This document shows positions 53,884 to 64,000 of a stretch of DNA of 64,000 bases, in pieces. The stretch covers positions 1,240,001 to 1,304,000 of the forward strand of contig AP017605.1 in NCBI GenBank assembly GCA_002356515.1. Direction: 5' to 3'. The notes under the pieces were generated by a model. The model ran no database searches. It was not told the DNA's origin and was given only the letters and a program-made list of their open reading frames with translations. The number at the start of each line of letters is the position of its first letter. Within the stretch, counting starts at the first letter, position 1. This DNA is from Mesorhizobium loti. GTDB lineage: Bacteria > Pseudomonadota > Alphaproteobacteria > Rhizobiales > Rhizobiaceae. The position numbers were made by a program, and so were the translations under genes.

Positions 53884-56800
53884 CTAGAATTTGATGCCCA
53901 GATTGGCCTTGAAGCCATTGTCAAAGGCATCCGCCCCGAACTGTCCAGCATAGGACAGGCCAAGCGTGGCGTTGCGCGCCAGCTGCACGTCGAAGCCGGC
54001 TTCGACCAGCATCGCATCCCTGGCGATCGGCACGCCGGCAATGGTGAAGTCGTCGCCACCGGCAAAGGCGACGGTCGACAGCGGCGTCACGTCGCCAAAG
54101 GCATGGCGCCAGCCGAGCATGCCACGCGCGGTCGCCGCAACGCCGCCAATGGTGATGTCGGTGGAGGCCCTAACGCCGAGCGTGGTGAAGGTCGCGTCTG
54201 ACGTTGAGCTGCTGCTGGTCAGCGCCGCGGCGCCGCCGCTCTCCGCGAAGCCGTCTGTGTGCAGGTTCACATAAGCGAGATTGGCGAAGGGCTCGAAGGC
54301 AAACGGCCCTGCGTCGGTCTTGTAGGCCAGTTCGCCGAAGGCCTGCGCGGTCGCGGCGTCATAGTCGGCCGACAGGCTGTCGGTGAAGCCTTGGAAAGCC
54401 ACGGAGCGCGATGTGGAAATCCGATGCCAGGTGTAGGCGGCGCCGGTACGGAAGGCGATGGCGCCCCAATTGGTCCCGCCATAAAGGCCGAGGTGGTAAT
54501 TGTCGCTGTCGCCGGAAGAATGCCTGTCGTCGGCATCGAAGCTGGTGCGGCTGTAGCCGCCGACCACGCCGATGCGCCAGGCGCCGGCCAGGCCGTCGGC
54601 GCCGACCAGCAGGCCGCCCGTCGACCGGTCGAAGGCAGCGGCATTGCCGTCGCTGTCGGTGCTGCCCCAGGAGCCAAAACCCTGCGACCAGATGGCGAAG
54701 CGGTCGGTGTCGGCGGCGACCGGCTGAACGCCGTCTTCGCCATAGGCCATGACCGGCAGCGAGGCTGTCTTGCCGCTGTCGCCGAAGGCACCGCGAAGGC
54801 GCGCCGTCACCGCGTCCTGCAGCAAGTGGCTGTCCTGCAGCAGCATGCCCTTGGCCGAGGCATGGATTTCACCCGAAAGCTGGTCGAAAGCGGCCTGCGC
54901 CGCCGCCTCGCTCGGCAAGGCGAGCACAGCGCTGACCAAGGCACTGCTGGCCGCGCTGGCCAGCCCGTCGGCAGTGGCAATCTGGTTCGGCGTCACACCC
55001 GCCGAGCCGAAGGTCTGCGTCTGGGTGACATCGACATAGGCATGCGTCGCATCCGACGTTGTGCTCAGCCTGACAAAGGCAGAGACCTGCGGATCTCCGA
55101 CCAGGGTGAAGGTTCCGCTGACGCTGGCGGCTTCGAGCACCGTGTAGCGGGTGCCCGCCACCAGGCTACCCAACCCGATATTGCTCACCGTCAAGCCGGC
55201 GCCGCTGACGATTGTCGCCGCGCCGGACACCTGGATCAGGTCGGAAAGACCAGTGGAATTGAGTTCCACCGCATAGGTCGAGCCGGCCCGAAATTGGGCG
55301 GAGTTGTTGACGGTCAGCGTGCCGATCGTGTTCTTGCCAGGCGCGACCGTGCCGGAAGCATCGAGCACGCCAACCGTGCCGCCGCCGCCGAGCGTGGCGC
55401 CGCTATCGACTGTAACCCCCGCATTGCCAAGCGAGCCGGAGACCAGCAAGGTCCCGGCCTTCACCTCGACCCCGCCCGACAACGGGCTCGAACCCGACAG
55501 CTCGAAAGTTCCCGTCCCGTCCTTGATCAGCCCGTTGGTACCGGTGATGACGCCCGAAAACACCGTCGAGCCGTTGTTGCCTCCGGTCGTCAGCTTGCCT
55601 GACCCGGCATTAACCGCTCCCGCGCCGGCAAGTGAACCGATCGCCTGGTCGAAATTGTTGAGATCGAGCGTTGCGCCGCTTTCGATCGTATAGGCGCTGT
55701 TTGCGCTGAAAATGTTGGGGCTCAGGCCCGCCTTCAGCGTACCTTGGGCGACGTCGGTGGCCGTTGCATAGGTGTTATTGCCAGCAAAACCCTCTATTGT
55801 CAGCGTGCCGGCCCCCGTCTTGGTGAACGTCCCGCTCGGCGTGCCGTCGTCTCCCATGCTGGCGGAGGTGCTGACGTCGAAGCCATTCGTGTCGATGGTG
55901 CCGCCGGCGGCGCCGAACAGGATAGAACCATTGGCCAGGGTGAGGCTCGCACCCGCCTGCAGCGTGCCGCCATCCAGCGTGATCGGCCCAACACCCAAAG
56001 CATAATCGGCCGTGGCCCGGATCGTCCCCTCCTCGATCCGGGCGCCTGAGCCGAAACTGTTGTTGTTGGTGAGCACGAGCGTGCCGGCACCGGTCTTGAC
56101 GATCGCGGATGGATCGCTGAGGTCCGAAATCTGGCCGGCATAGGTTCCGGTTGATCCGGATCCGACGTTGATCGTCTGGCTGAGATCGATGGTCAGGTCG
56201 TTGTTGATGGTGACGCCATTCTGGATATCGATCACCGTTCCGCTGAAGGCGGAAAGCACGCCGGTTCCCAACGCGTTGTTGTTGCCGAGGCTAAGCGCGC
56301 CGCCATAGAGGTTGGTGCCGCCGGTGTAGGTGTTTGCTCCATTCAAGGTAAGCAAGCCATTGCCGCTCTTGGTGAGGCCCGCGCCTGAGATCACTCCATC
56401 CGCCGTAAAATGAGCACCGGCATAAACCGTGAAAACGGTGTCGGAGGCCAGATTGAAACTGGCACCGGCGTCCAGATCGGGAAGGAGATTGTTCGTTTGC
56501 ACGTTGATCGCGGCCTGCCCGGAGGCCGCGAAGTTCAAAACGCCGTTTGTAAACCGGTAGCCACCAGAGGTGCTCGTGGCATTCAAGTTCAGCGTGCCGA
56601 CCGTATAGGGTCCGCCAGTCAGGAAAACGGTATAGCCGAGCCCCTGGTCCGGCGCATCATGGTTGAAGTTCGCGACAGCATCGACGCCGTTGGGAATCGT
56701 TTCGGGAGTCCAGTTCGCAGCTATGCCCCAATCGCCGCTGTTGTGAATGAAATCCTCGGCCGAGGCGGCACCGGAGTTGATCGGCGTTACAGCGGCCGCA

Positions 56801-56916
56801 ATCAGCCCGGCTATCAGCAGAGCCGGAAGCGACGTGGACGACAGAAGCGAGCCCGCAAGCCGCGCATTCACCTCGCCATGGCCTTTGGCACGCACTGTAG
56901 AAACGGAATGTCTCAT
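53884..56916 (-). CDS. Autotransporter (type V secretion) outer-membrane protein
   Basis: A 1010-residue surface protein. An extended signal peptide (residues 1-53, ending SGAASA) is followed by a right-handed beta-helix passenger containing PATR-type repeats (GAGTLVLTNNNSFGSGARIEEGTIRA, KSGNGLLTLNGANTYTGGTNLYGG) and a C-terminal 12-stranded beta-barrel (residues about 740-1010) that ends in Phe (LGIKF), the outer-membrane assembly signal. Passenger repeats of this sort occur in adhesins. ATG 56916 has GGGGGA upstream and gives the signal peptide; the frame is open further 5'. Confidence 0.92.
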   Translation of the reverse strand: MRHSVSTVRAKGHGEVNARLAGSLLSSTSLPALLIAGLIAAAVTPINSGAASAEDFIHNSGDWGIAANWTPETIPNGVDAVANFNHDAPDQGLGYTVFLTGGPYTVGTLNLNATSTSGGYRFTNGVLNFAASGQAAINVQTNNLLPDLDAGASFNLASDTVFTVYAGAHFTADGVISGAGLTKSGNGLLTLNGANTYTGGTNLYGGALSLGNNNALGTGVLSAFSGTVIDIQNGVTINNDLTIDLSQTINVGSGSTGTYAGQISDLSDPSAIVKTGAGTLVLTNNNSFGSGARIEEGTIRATADYALGVGPITLDGGTLQAGASLTLANGSILFGAAGGTIDTNGFDVSTSASMGDDGTPSGTFTKTGAGTLTIEGFAGNNTYATATDVAQGTLKAGLSPNIFSANSAYTIESGATLDLNNFDQAIGSLAGAGAVNAGSGKLTTGGNNGSTVFSGVITGTNGLIKDGTGTFELSGSSPLSGGVEVKAGTLLVSGSLGNAGVTVDSGATLGGGGTVGVLDASGTVAPGKNTIGTLTVNNSAQFRAGSTYAVELNSTGLSDLIQVSGAATIVSGAGLTVSNIGLGSLVAGTRYTVLEAASVSGTFTLVGDPQVSAFVRLSTTSDATHAYVDVTQTQTFGSAGVTPNQIATADGLASAASSALVSAVLALPSEAAAQAAFDQLSGEIHASAKGMLLQDSHLLQDAVTARLRGAFGDSGKTASLPVMAYGEDGVQPVAADTDRFAIWSQGFGSWGSTDSDGNAAAFDRSTGGLLVGADGLAGAWRIGVVGGYSRTSFDADDRHSSGDSDNYHLGLYGGTNWGAIAFRTGAAYTWHRISTSRSVAFQGFTDSLSADYDAATAQAFGELAYKTDAGPFAFEPFANLAYVNLHTDGFAESGGAAALTSSSSTSDATFTTLGVRASTDITIGGVAATARGMLGWRHAFGDVTPLSTVAFAGGDDFTIAGVPIARDAMLVEAGFDVQLARNATLGLSYAGQFGADAFDNGFKANLGIKF

Positions 56917-57251
56917 GAAAATCCCCCGACCAGCCATCCCTTGGCTGAATCGACCCTTGAAGCCCATGGCGACGCTACGAAAACCGCCGCCGACAGACAA
57001 GCGAATGTAGGCCGTAAAAATTACCGGAACCAAGCAACACGGTGCCCAGACAAGAAATCAGAGCAAATCCGTTGCGAATTTGCATCAATCAATAGTTGGC
57101 CACACCAGATGCCGGACTGCGAACAAGCACGGTTTCTGCCGGCTGACTGGCTCAAGATAATAGTCCTCTTTTTCAACATCGATCCTGCAAGCGGCGCGCG
57201 GCAAGCATCATGGCGTTCAACAGCGTGGCAGAATTGGTCCGCCGACACCAA

Positions 57252-57358
57252 CCTTGACCGGAAGGCCCCACTCCCGCGGTCAAGGCAAGAAAACCCGAAC
57301 CAGATAACTTGCCGTGCGAAGTGACGCACGCTCAAAAAGCAGCCTTTGCTGACTTTTT
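57252..57358. ncRNA. Candidate small structured RNA with terminator-like end
   Basis: Successive stems: CCTTGACCG/CGGTCAAGG (57252-57285), GTGCG/CGCAC (57314-57329), and AAAAAGCAGC / GCTGACTTTTT (57334-57358), the last with an A-run and a T-run like a Rho-independent terminator. Both flanking genes are transcribed away, so the terminator has no known gene to serve. Strand and promoter are unknown; the call is speculative. Confidence 0.3.
57334..57358. terminator. Terminator-like hairpin without an obvious gene
   Basis: AAAAAG-CAGC paired with GCTG-A-CTTTTT around a CTTT loop, with a T-run on both strands. Located between two divergent genes. Confidence 0.5.
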
Positions 57359-57500
57359 CTGGTTGCAATTCCCGGGTGCTGGCGGCAGCGCGGCAATGCC
57401 GCGTCGTGTCGGGGATGAGGAACGACAACCCAGCTTTCGTGCTGCTGGACCAGCCCCATTTGGTTGTCAGCCAGGCTACGCTGTAGCAGTTTGCGCCAAC

Positions 57501-57522
57501 CGGAAATCGATTCCGATTTCCG
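57501..57522. repeat. 9-bp inverted repeat upstream of aminopeptidase
   Basis: CGGAAATCG-ATTC-CGATTTCCG, 42 bases upstream of the aminopeptidase start. Sequences of this kind recur in Mesorhizobium intergenic DNA; whether it is an operator or a repeat is unclear. Confidence 0.5.
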
Positions 57523-57563
57523 GACCCATAGGCTACGGTCACGCCAGCATCAGGAGGCCCATC

Positions 57564-59408
57564 ATGTTCCAGACCTTCGATTCCGCGGGCGACCCGGCAG
57601 TCGGCAAGCCGCGCGTAGCGCTGTTGCGCCAGTGGCTGGCGGCAAATGGCCTCGACGGCTTTATCGTTCCGCGCGCGGACGAGCATCAGGGCGAATATGT
57701 CGCCGACCGTTCGGCGCGGCTGAAATGGCTGACCGGCTTCAGCGGCTCGGCCGGCGTCGCCATCGTGCTGCGCGACCGCGCCTTCATCTTCGTCGACGGG
57801 CGCTACACACTGCAGGTGCGCAGTGAGGTCGATCTCGACATCTTTTCCATCGAAAGCCTGGTCGACAACCCGCCGGCCGTCTGGCTCAAGGACAATATCG
57901 GTAAGAGCGCGCGGCTGGGTTTCGATCCCTGGCTGCACACGATCAGCGAGGTCAAGGCGCTGCAGGCCGCGGCCGACAAGACCGGCGCGGTGCTGGTGCC
58001 GCTCGAGCAAAACCCGATCGACATCATCTGGAAGGACCAGCCCGCCGCACCGGTGACCCCGGTTGAGTTGCACCCGATCGGCTTTGCCGGCGAACTCGCC
58101 AAGGACAAGCTGGCGCGGCTGGCGACGGTGATCGGCAAGGACGGCGCCACCCATGCGGTGCTGACCGACCCTTCCTCCATCGCCTGGGCCTTCAACATCC
58201 GGGGCGGCGACGTGCCGCACACGCCGCTGGCGCTCGGCTTTGCCATCCTTGCCGCCGACGGATCGCACCAGCTGTTCATGGACAAACGCAAATTCTCGCG
58301 TCAGGTCGCGGCCTATCTCACCCAGCTTGCCGATCCACACGAGCCCGGCGAATTCGAGGCGGCGATCGCAACACTTGCCAAGGGCGGCGCCAAGATCGCG
58401 CTCGACCCGGTGCTGGCGGCCGACCGGCTGCGCATGCTGGTCGAGGACAATGGCGGCACGGTGATCGCCGCGCCCGACCCGGCCCGCATCCCGCGCGCCA
58501 CCAAGAACCAGGCCGAGATCAACGGCTCGCGCGCCGCGCATCGCCGTGACGGTGCGGCGGTAGCCAAGCTTTTGTGCTGGCTGGAGCGCCAGAAACCCGG
58601 ATCGCTGGACGAGATCGCGGTCGTCACCAGGCTGGAAGAGAGCCGCCGGCAGACCGGCGAGGAAACGCAAATGCCGCTGCGCGACGTCTCCTTCGACACC
58701 ATTTCCGGCGCCGGCCCGAACGGCGCCATCATGCATTACCGCGTGTCGCGCGCCACCAGCCGCAAGCTGCAGGCGGGCGAGCTGTTCCTGCTCGATTCCG
58801 GCGCACAGTATCAGGACGGCACCACCGACATCACCCGCACCGTGCCGATCGGCCAGCCGACCGAGGAGATGCGCGAGCGCTTCACGCTGGTGCTGAAAGG
58901 CATGATCGGCATTTCCACGCTGCGCTTCCCTGCTGGCACGCGCGGCTCGGAGATCGACGCCATCGCCCGCATGGCGCTGTGGAAGCATGGCTGCGATTTC
59001 GCCCACGGCACCGGCCATGGCGTCGGCTCATACCTCGCCGTGCATGAAGGCCCGCAGCGCATTGCCCGCACCGGCACCGAAAAGCTGCTCGAGGGCATGA
59101 TGTTGTCCAACGAACCCGGCTACTACAAGGAAGGCGCCTACGGCATCCGCATCGAAAACCTCATCCTGGTGACGCCGGCTGAACAAATCGAGGGCGGCGA
59201 CATCGCCATGCACGGCTTCGAGACGCTGACGCTGGCGCCGATCGACATCCGGCTGGTGCGGACCGACCTCTTGACGCGCGACGAGCTGCATTGGCTCGAC
59301 ACCTACCATGCCTGGGTGCTGGCCGAGATCGGACCGATGCTCGACGGCGAAACGCTGGCCTGGCTGGAGAAGGCGACCGCGCCGCTGCCGCACGACGCGA
59401 AGATCTAG
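57564..59408 (+). CDS. Xaa-Pro aminopeptidase (aminopeptidase P, M24B)
   Basis: A 614-residue cytoplasmic metallopeptidase that removes an N-terminal residue preceding proline. Two creatinase-like N-terminal domains precede the pita-bread catalytic domain (about residues 315-560). Metal ligands are visible in LLDSGAQYQDGTTDITRT (two Asp), HGTGHGVG (His) and MLSNEPGYY and RIENLILV (two Glu). The three-domain length matches the eukaryote-like long form. AGGAGG six bases before ATG 57564 settles the start. Confidence 0.93.
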   Translation: MFQTFDSAGDPAVGKPRVALLRQWLAANGLDGFIVPRADEHQGEYVADRSARLKWLTGFSGSAGVAIVLRDRAFIFVDGRYTLQVRSEVDLDIFSIESLVDNPPAVWLKDNIGKSARLGFDPWLHTISEVKALQAAADKTGAVLVPLEQNPIDIIWKDQPAAPVTPVELHPIGFAGELAKDKLARLATVIGKDGATHAVLTDPSSIAWAFNIRGGDVPHTPLALGFAILAADGSHQLFMDKRKFSRQVAAYLTQLADPHEPGEFEAAIATLAKGGAKIALDPVLAADRLRMLVEDNGGTVIAAPDPARIPRATKNQAEINGSRAAHRRDGAAVAKLLCWLERQKPGSLDEIAVVTRLEESRRQTGEETQMPLRDVSFDTISGAGPNGAIMHYRVSRATSRKLQAGELFLLDSGAQYQDGTTDITRTVPIGQPTEEMRERFTLVLKGMIGISTLRFPAGTRGSEIDAIARMALWKHGCDFAHGTGHGVGSYLAVHEGPQRIARTGTEKLLEGMMLSNEPGYYKEGAYGIRIENLILVTPAEQIEGGDIAMHGFETLTLAPIDIRLVRTDLLTRDELHWLDTYHAWVLAEIGPMLDGETLAWLEKATAPLPHDAKI

Positions 59409-59425
59409 ATTTTCTGAGGCGCGAG

Positions 59426-59567
59426 GGCGTGTCGAGATTCAGGTCAGGACGAGCCGAAAACGGCGGATTCCGAGAGCCGGAGCGGAGCGTACTTTTGGGT
59501 ACGTGAGCACCGGAAGCGCAGGAAGCCGCCGTTTGCAGGCCGTCATCACCTGAATATCGACATGCCC
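59426..59567. repeat. 142-bp imperfect hairpin repeat between convergent genes
   Basis: Outer arms GGCGTGTCGAGATTCAGGT (59426-59444) and ACCTGAATATCGACATGCCC (59548-59567) are inverted copies; further in, GCCGAAAACGGCGG faces CCGCCGTTTGCAGGC, and the apex is CGTAC-TTTTGG-GTACG (59488-59503). Arms and apex share one centre near 59496. It fills the gap between the aminopeptidase and azlD stops and probably works as a bidirectional transcription barrier. Confidence 0.75.
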
Positions 59568-59863
59568 TACCCGAAGAACTGCCGGGCCACGATCAACACC
59601 GCTGCCCCGGCCAAAAACATCGACATCAGCCCGCCCCGCAGCGAGACCACGGCGGTAACAACCAGCGCCGCCCATTCCGCCGGCCCGGCATTCAACAGCT
59701 CCGGCGCCACCAGCGTCGTCAGCACCGCCGCCGGCACGGCATTGAGGCCGGCCTCGACACGGGGATGGATGTTGTCGAAGCGGGAGATGACCAGATGTCC
59801 GCCGATGCGCGTCAGATAGGTGGCGATCGCGCCGGCGATGATGATCCAGAATGTCGTGCTCAT
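59567..59863 (-). CDS. azlD: AzlD family branched-chain amino-acid export subunit
   Basis: A 98-residue membrane protein with four short helices (FWIIIAGAIATYLTRIGGHLVI at the N-terminus, AVPAAVLTTLVAPELL in the middle). AzlD is the small subunit that pairs with AzlC to export leucine, valine or azaleucine. Its start overlaps the azlC stop by 4 bp. Its stop lies in the right arm of the hairpin repeat at 59426-59567. Confidence 0.92.
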   Translation of the reverse strand: MSTTFWIIIAGAIATYLTRIGGHLVISRFDNIHPRVEAGLNAVPAAVLTTLVAPELLNAGPAEWAALVVTAVVSLRGGLMSMFLAGAAVLIVARQFFG

Positions 59864-60588
59864 GGCCTTGTCTCCACGCCGCTATGGTGCGGTGGCAGGA
59901 TGACAGCGAGCAGCACGCCGGCAATGGCGCCGATAGAGACGTGCCAGGGCGAGCCGACCGTCTTGTAGGCAATGATCGAGGCGCAGGCACTGGCGACCAC
60001 CACCGGCAGCCACAGCGGCCGCTTGCGGAACCCCAGCACCAGGCCGAGAAAGTAGATCGGCAGCAGGAAATCGATACCCAGCGCATGCGTGTCGGGGATC
60101 AGCTTGCCGAACACCGCGCCAAGCGCGCTCTCGATCACCCAGAACACATAGACCGGCAGGCCAAGCCCCAGATACCAGGCAAAGCCGACGGTCTGGCCGG
60201 ATTGCGCCCGGGCTTCGGCCACGGCGTATTGCGGATCGGTGAGGATGAAATAGCCGAGCGCTTGGCTGATGACAGGCCAGTGCGCGATGCGCCGGCCGAT
60301 ACCGGCGGAATAAAGCACATGGCGGAAGTTGACCGCGAAGATCGACAACACGATCAGCCACGGCGCGACATGCTGGCCGAACAGCTGGATGCCGACCATC
60401 TGGCTGGCGCCGCCGAACACTAGCGCGCTCATCAGGAAGGCTTCGAGGACCGAAAAACCATTGTCGACGGCAAGCGCCCCGAACAGCACCGCGAACGGCG
60501 CCGACGCCACCACGACAGGCATGGAGAGCCGCACGCCCTGCCAGAAGTCGCTTCTGCCGCCGCTCTCGGAAATCACGTCCGTCGCCAT
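59860..60588 (-). CDS. azlC: AzlC family branched-chain amino-acid permease
   Basis: A 242-residue membrane protein with about six to seven helices and the AzlC core pattern VVASAPFAVLFGALAVDNGFSVLEAFLMSALVFGGASQMVGIQLF. It forms an exporter with AzlD, translationally coupled by a 4-bp overlap. The gene is followed only by azlD. The upstream gap contains nothing recognisable; the nearest upstream gene is DUF2461, 115 bp away on the same strand. Confidence 0.93.
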   Translation of the reverse strand: MATDVISESGGRSDFWQGVRLSMPVVVASAPFAVLFGALAVDNGFSVLEAFLMSALVFGGASQMVGIQLFGQHVAPWLIVLSIFAVNFRHVLYSAGIGRRIAHWPVISQALGYFILTDPQYAVAEARAQSGQTVGFAWYLGLGLPVYVFWVIESALGAVFGKLIPDTHALGIDFLLPIYFLGLVLGFRKRPLWLPVVVASACASIIAYKTVGSPWHVSIGAIAGVLLAVILPPHHSGVETRP

Positions 60589-60703
60589 CGATCGCTCCCA
60601 GGGTCGAAACCGTCGATGTAGGTAGTGCAGCCCGTCTTGTCACACGAATTCGCTTGAGCCAAACGATCAGCGGAAATGATCGTCGCCACGCTCCAGATGA
60701 AAC

Positions 60704-63673
<2,970 letters not shown>

Positions 63674-63745
63674 TCCTGAACAGCAGGATGGAGCCATATC
63701 CTGACTCGCTGCCATATCCTAAATCGGCCATCACGCCGTATAGTC

Positions 63746-64000
63746 TCATGCCGCGTTTGTATTTTCGCGCAGCAGTCGCTCGGCGGCGGCGCGAGCCTCG
63801 TCGGTGATCGTTGCGCCGGCCAGCATGCGGGCGATCTCTTCCTGCCGCGCCGGCCTGTCCATCTCGGCAATGCCGGTCGCTACCCGGTCCGTGCTGCCCG
63901 ATTTGGAGATCAGGAAATGCGTCGCCGCGCGCGCCGCCACTTGCGGCGCATGGGTGACCGACAGCACTTGCACGCGCTTCGACAGCCGCGCCAGCCTTTG
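63746..64000 (-). CDS. recN: DNA repair protein RecN, C-terminal part (partial)
   Basis: The last 84 residues of RecN, an SMC-like ATPase acting in double-strand-break repair; the rest lies beyond the right edge. The D-loop/switch region is seen as KRVQVLSVTHAPQVAARAATHFLISK, with the switch His in THAPQ, followed by the family ending IARMLAGATITDEARAAAERLL. It is in the same direction as ligA, 151 bp upstream. Reading frame is open to the edge without interruption. Confidence 0.93.
   Translation of the reverse strand, partial: QRLARLSKRVQVLSVTHAPQVAARAATHFLISKSGSTDRVATGIAEMDRPARQEEIARMLAGATITDEARAAAERLLRENTNAA

Larger units (their letters stand above)
56917..57563. other. Long divergent intergenic region (647 bp) with hairpins
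   Basis: No protein gene is supported between the autotransporter and the aminopeptidase. The stretch contains three hairpins ending in a terminator-like one (57252-57358) and an inverted repeat at 57501-57522, and the AGGAGG ribosome-binding site of the aminopeptidase at its end. Confidence 0.55.

Noticed and set aside
57021..59018. Open frame of about 660 codons on the - strand
   Set aside because: Antisense to aminopeptidase P, which has all its metal ligands and a strong ribosome-binding site.

Overview
The window reads as a chromosomal segment from a high-GC alphaproteobacterium of the order Rhizobiales, most likely Mesorhizobium or a close relative. Evidence: a circularly permuted two-piece tmRNA gene with tag ANDNYAEARLAA; an alphaproteobacterial-type SspB followed by DUF4169 and RHH small genes; the recN-ligA order at the right edge; rhizobial-style long palindromic repeats; and compact G+C-rich genes with many 4-bp start/stop overlaps. 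No integrase, transposase, phage gene, CRISPR array or tRNA gene was seen, so this looks like core chromosome sprinkled with small palindromic elements.

Layout. 1-3.1 kb: molybdate uptake (modA, modB, modC leftward, possibly followed by modE at the edge) with a divergent molbindin and a Mo-box-like palindrome. 3.1-5.7 kb: thyA, DUF2853, tmRNA, an AAA ATPase and a bidirectional terminator. 5.7-12.2 kb: Bcr/CflA efflux pump with divergent TetR, the SspB-DUF4169-RHH cluster, a ClC transporter with divergent MarR, and a UbiA-type prenyltransferase. 12.2-21.6 kb: giant AsmA protein, DyP peroxidase, two unknown proteins, FAD-linked D-lactate dehydrogenase-type enzyme, thioesterase, Lrp regulator. 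21.7-29.4 kb: EamA exporter, blue-light LOV histidine kinase with response regulator, dienelactone hydrolase, PQQ-dependent membrane dehydrogenase, DUF2059 protein. 29.5-39.8 kb: UvrD helicase carrying an in-frame palindromic insertion, a sugar or polyol ABC transporter with isomerase and Gfo/Idh dehydrogenase controlled by a divergent LacI regulator, and an encapsulated-ferritin-like protein. 39.9-43.9 kb: MttB-type methyltransferase and FAD/GcvT demethylating dehydrogenase, a methylated-amine module. 44-57 kb: phytase-like esterase, Tat L,D-transpeptidase, MATE pump, TMEM175-like channel, SDR, iron permease family protein, hexapeptide acetyltransferase, CreA, SCO, PrmA and a 1010-residue autotransporter. 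57.5-64 kb: aminopeptidase P, AzlCD, DUF2461, ligA and the end of recN.

Genes that work together: ModABC with molbindin for molybdenum; tmRNA with SspB for tagging and ClpXP delivery of stalled-ribosome products; LOV kinase with its overlapping response regulator; the LacI-controlled sugar catabolic operon; MttB with the demethylating dehydrogenase; AzlC with AzlD. The observations most worth following are the 117-bp palindromic element translated inside UvrD, the EncFtn-like ferritin without any encapsulin gene in view, several clear operator palindromes in divergent gaps (LacI, MarR, TetR, Mo-box), and long hairpin repeats at 32.2-32.4 and 59.4-59.6 kb. All coordinates come from reading the sequence; family names are from recognised motifs and no database search was run.
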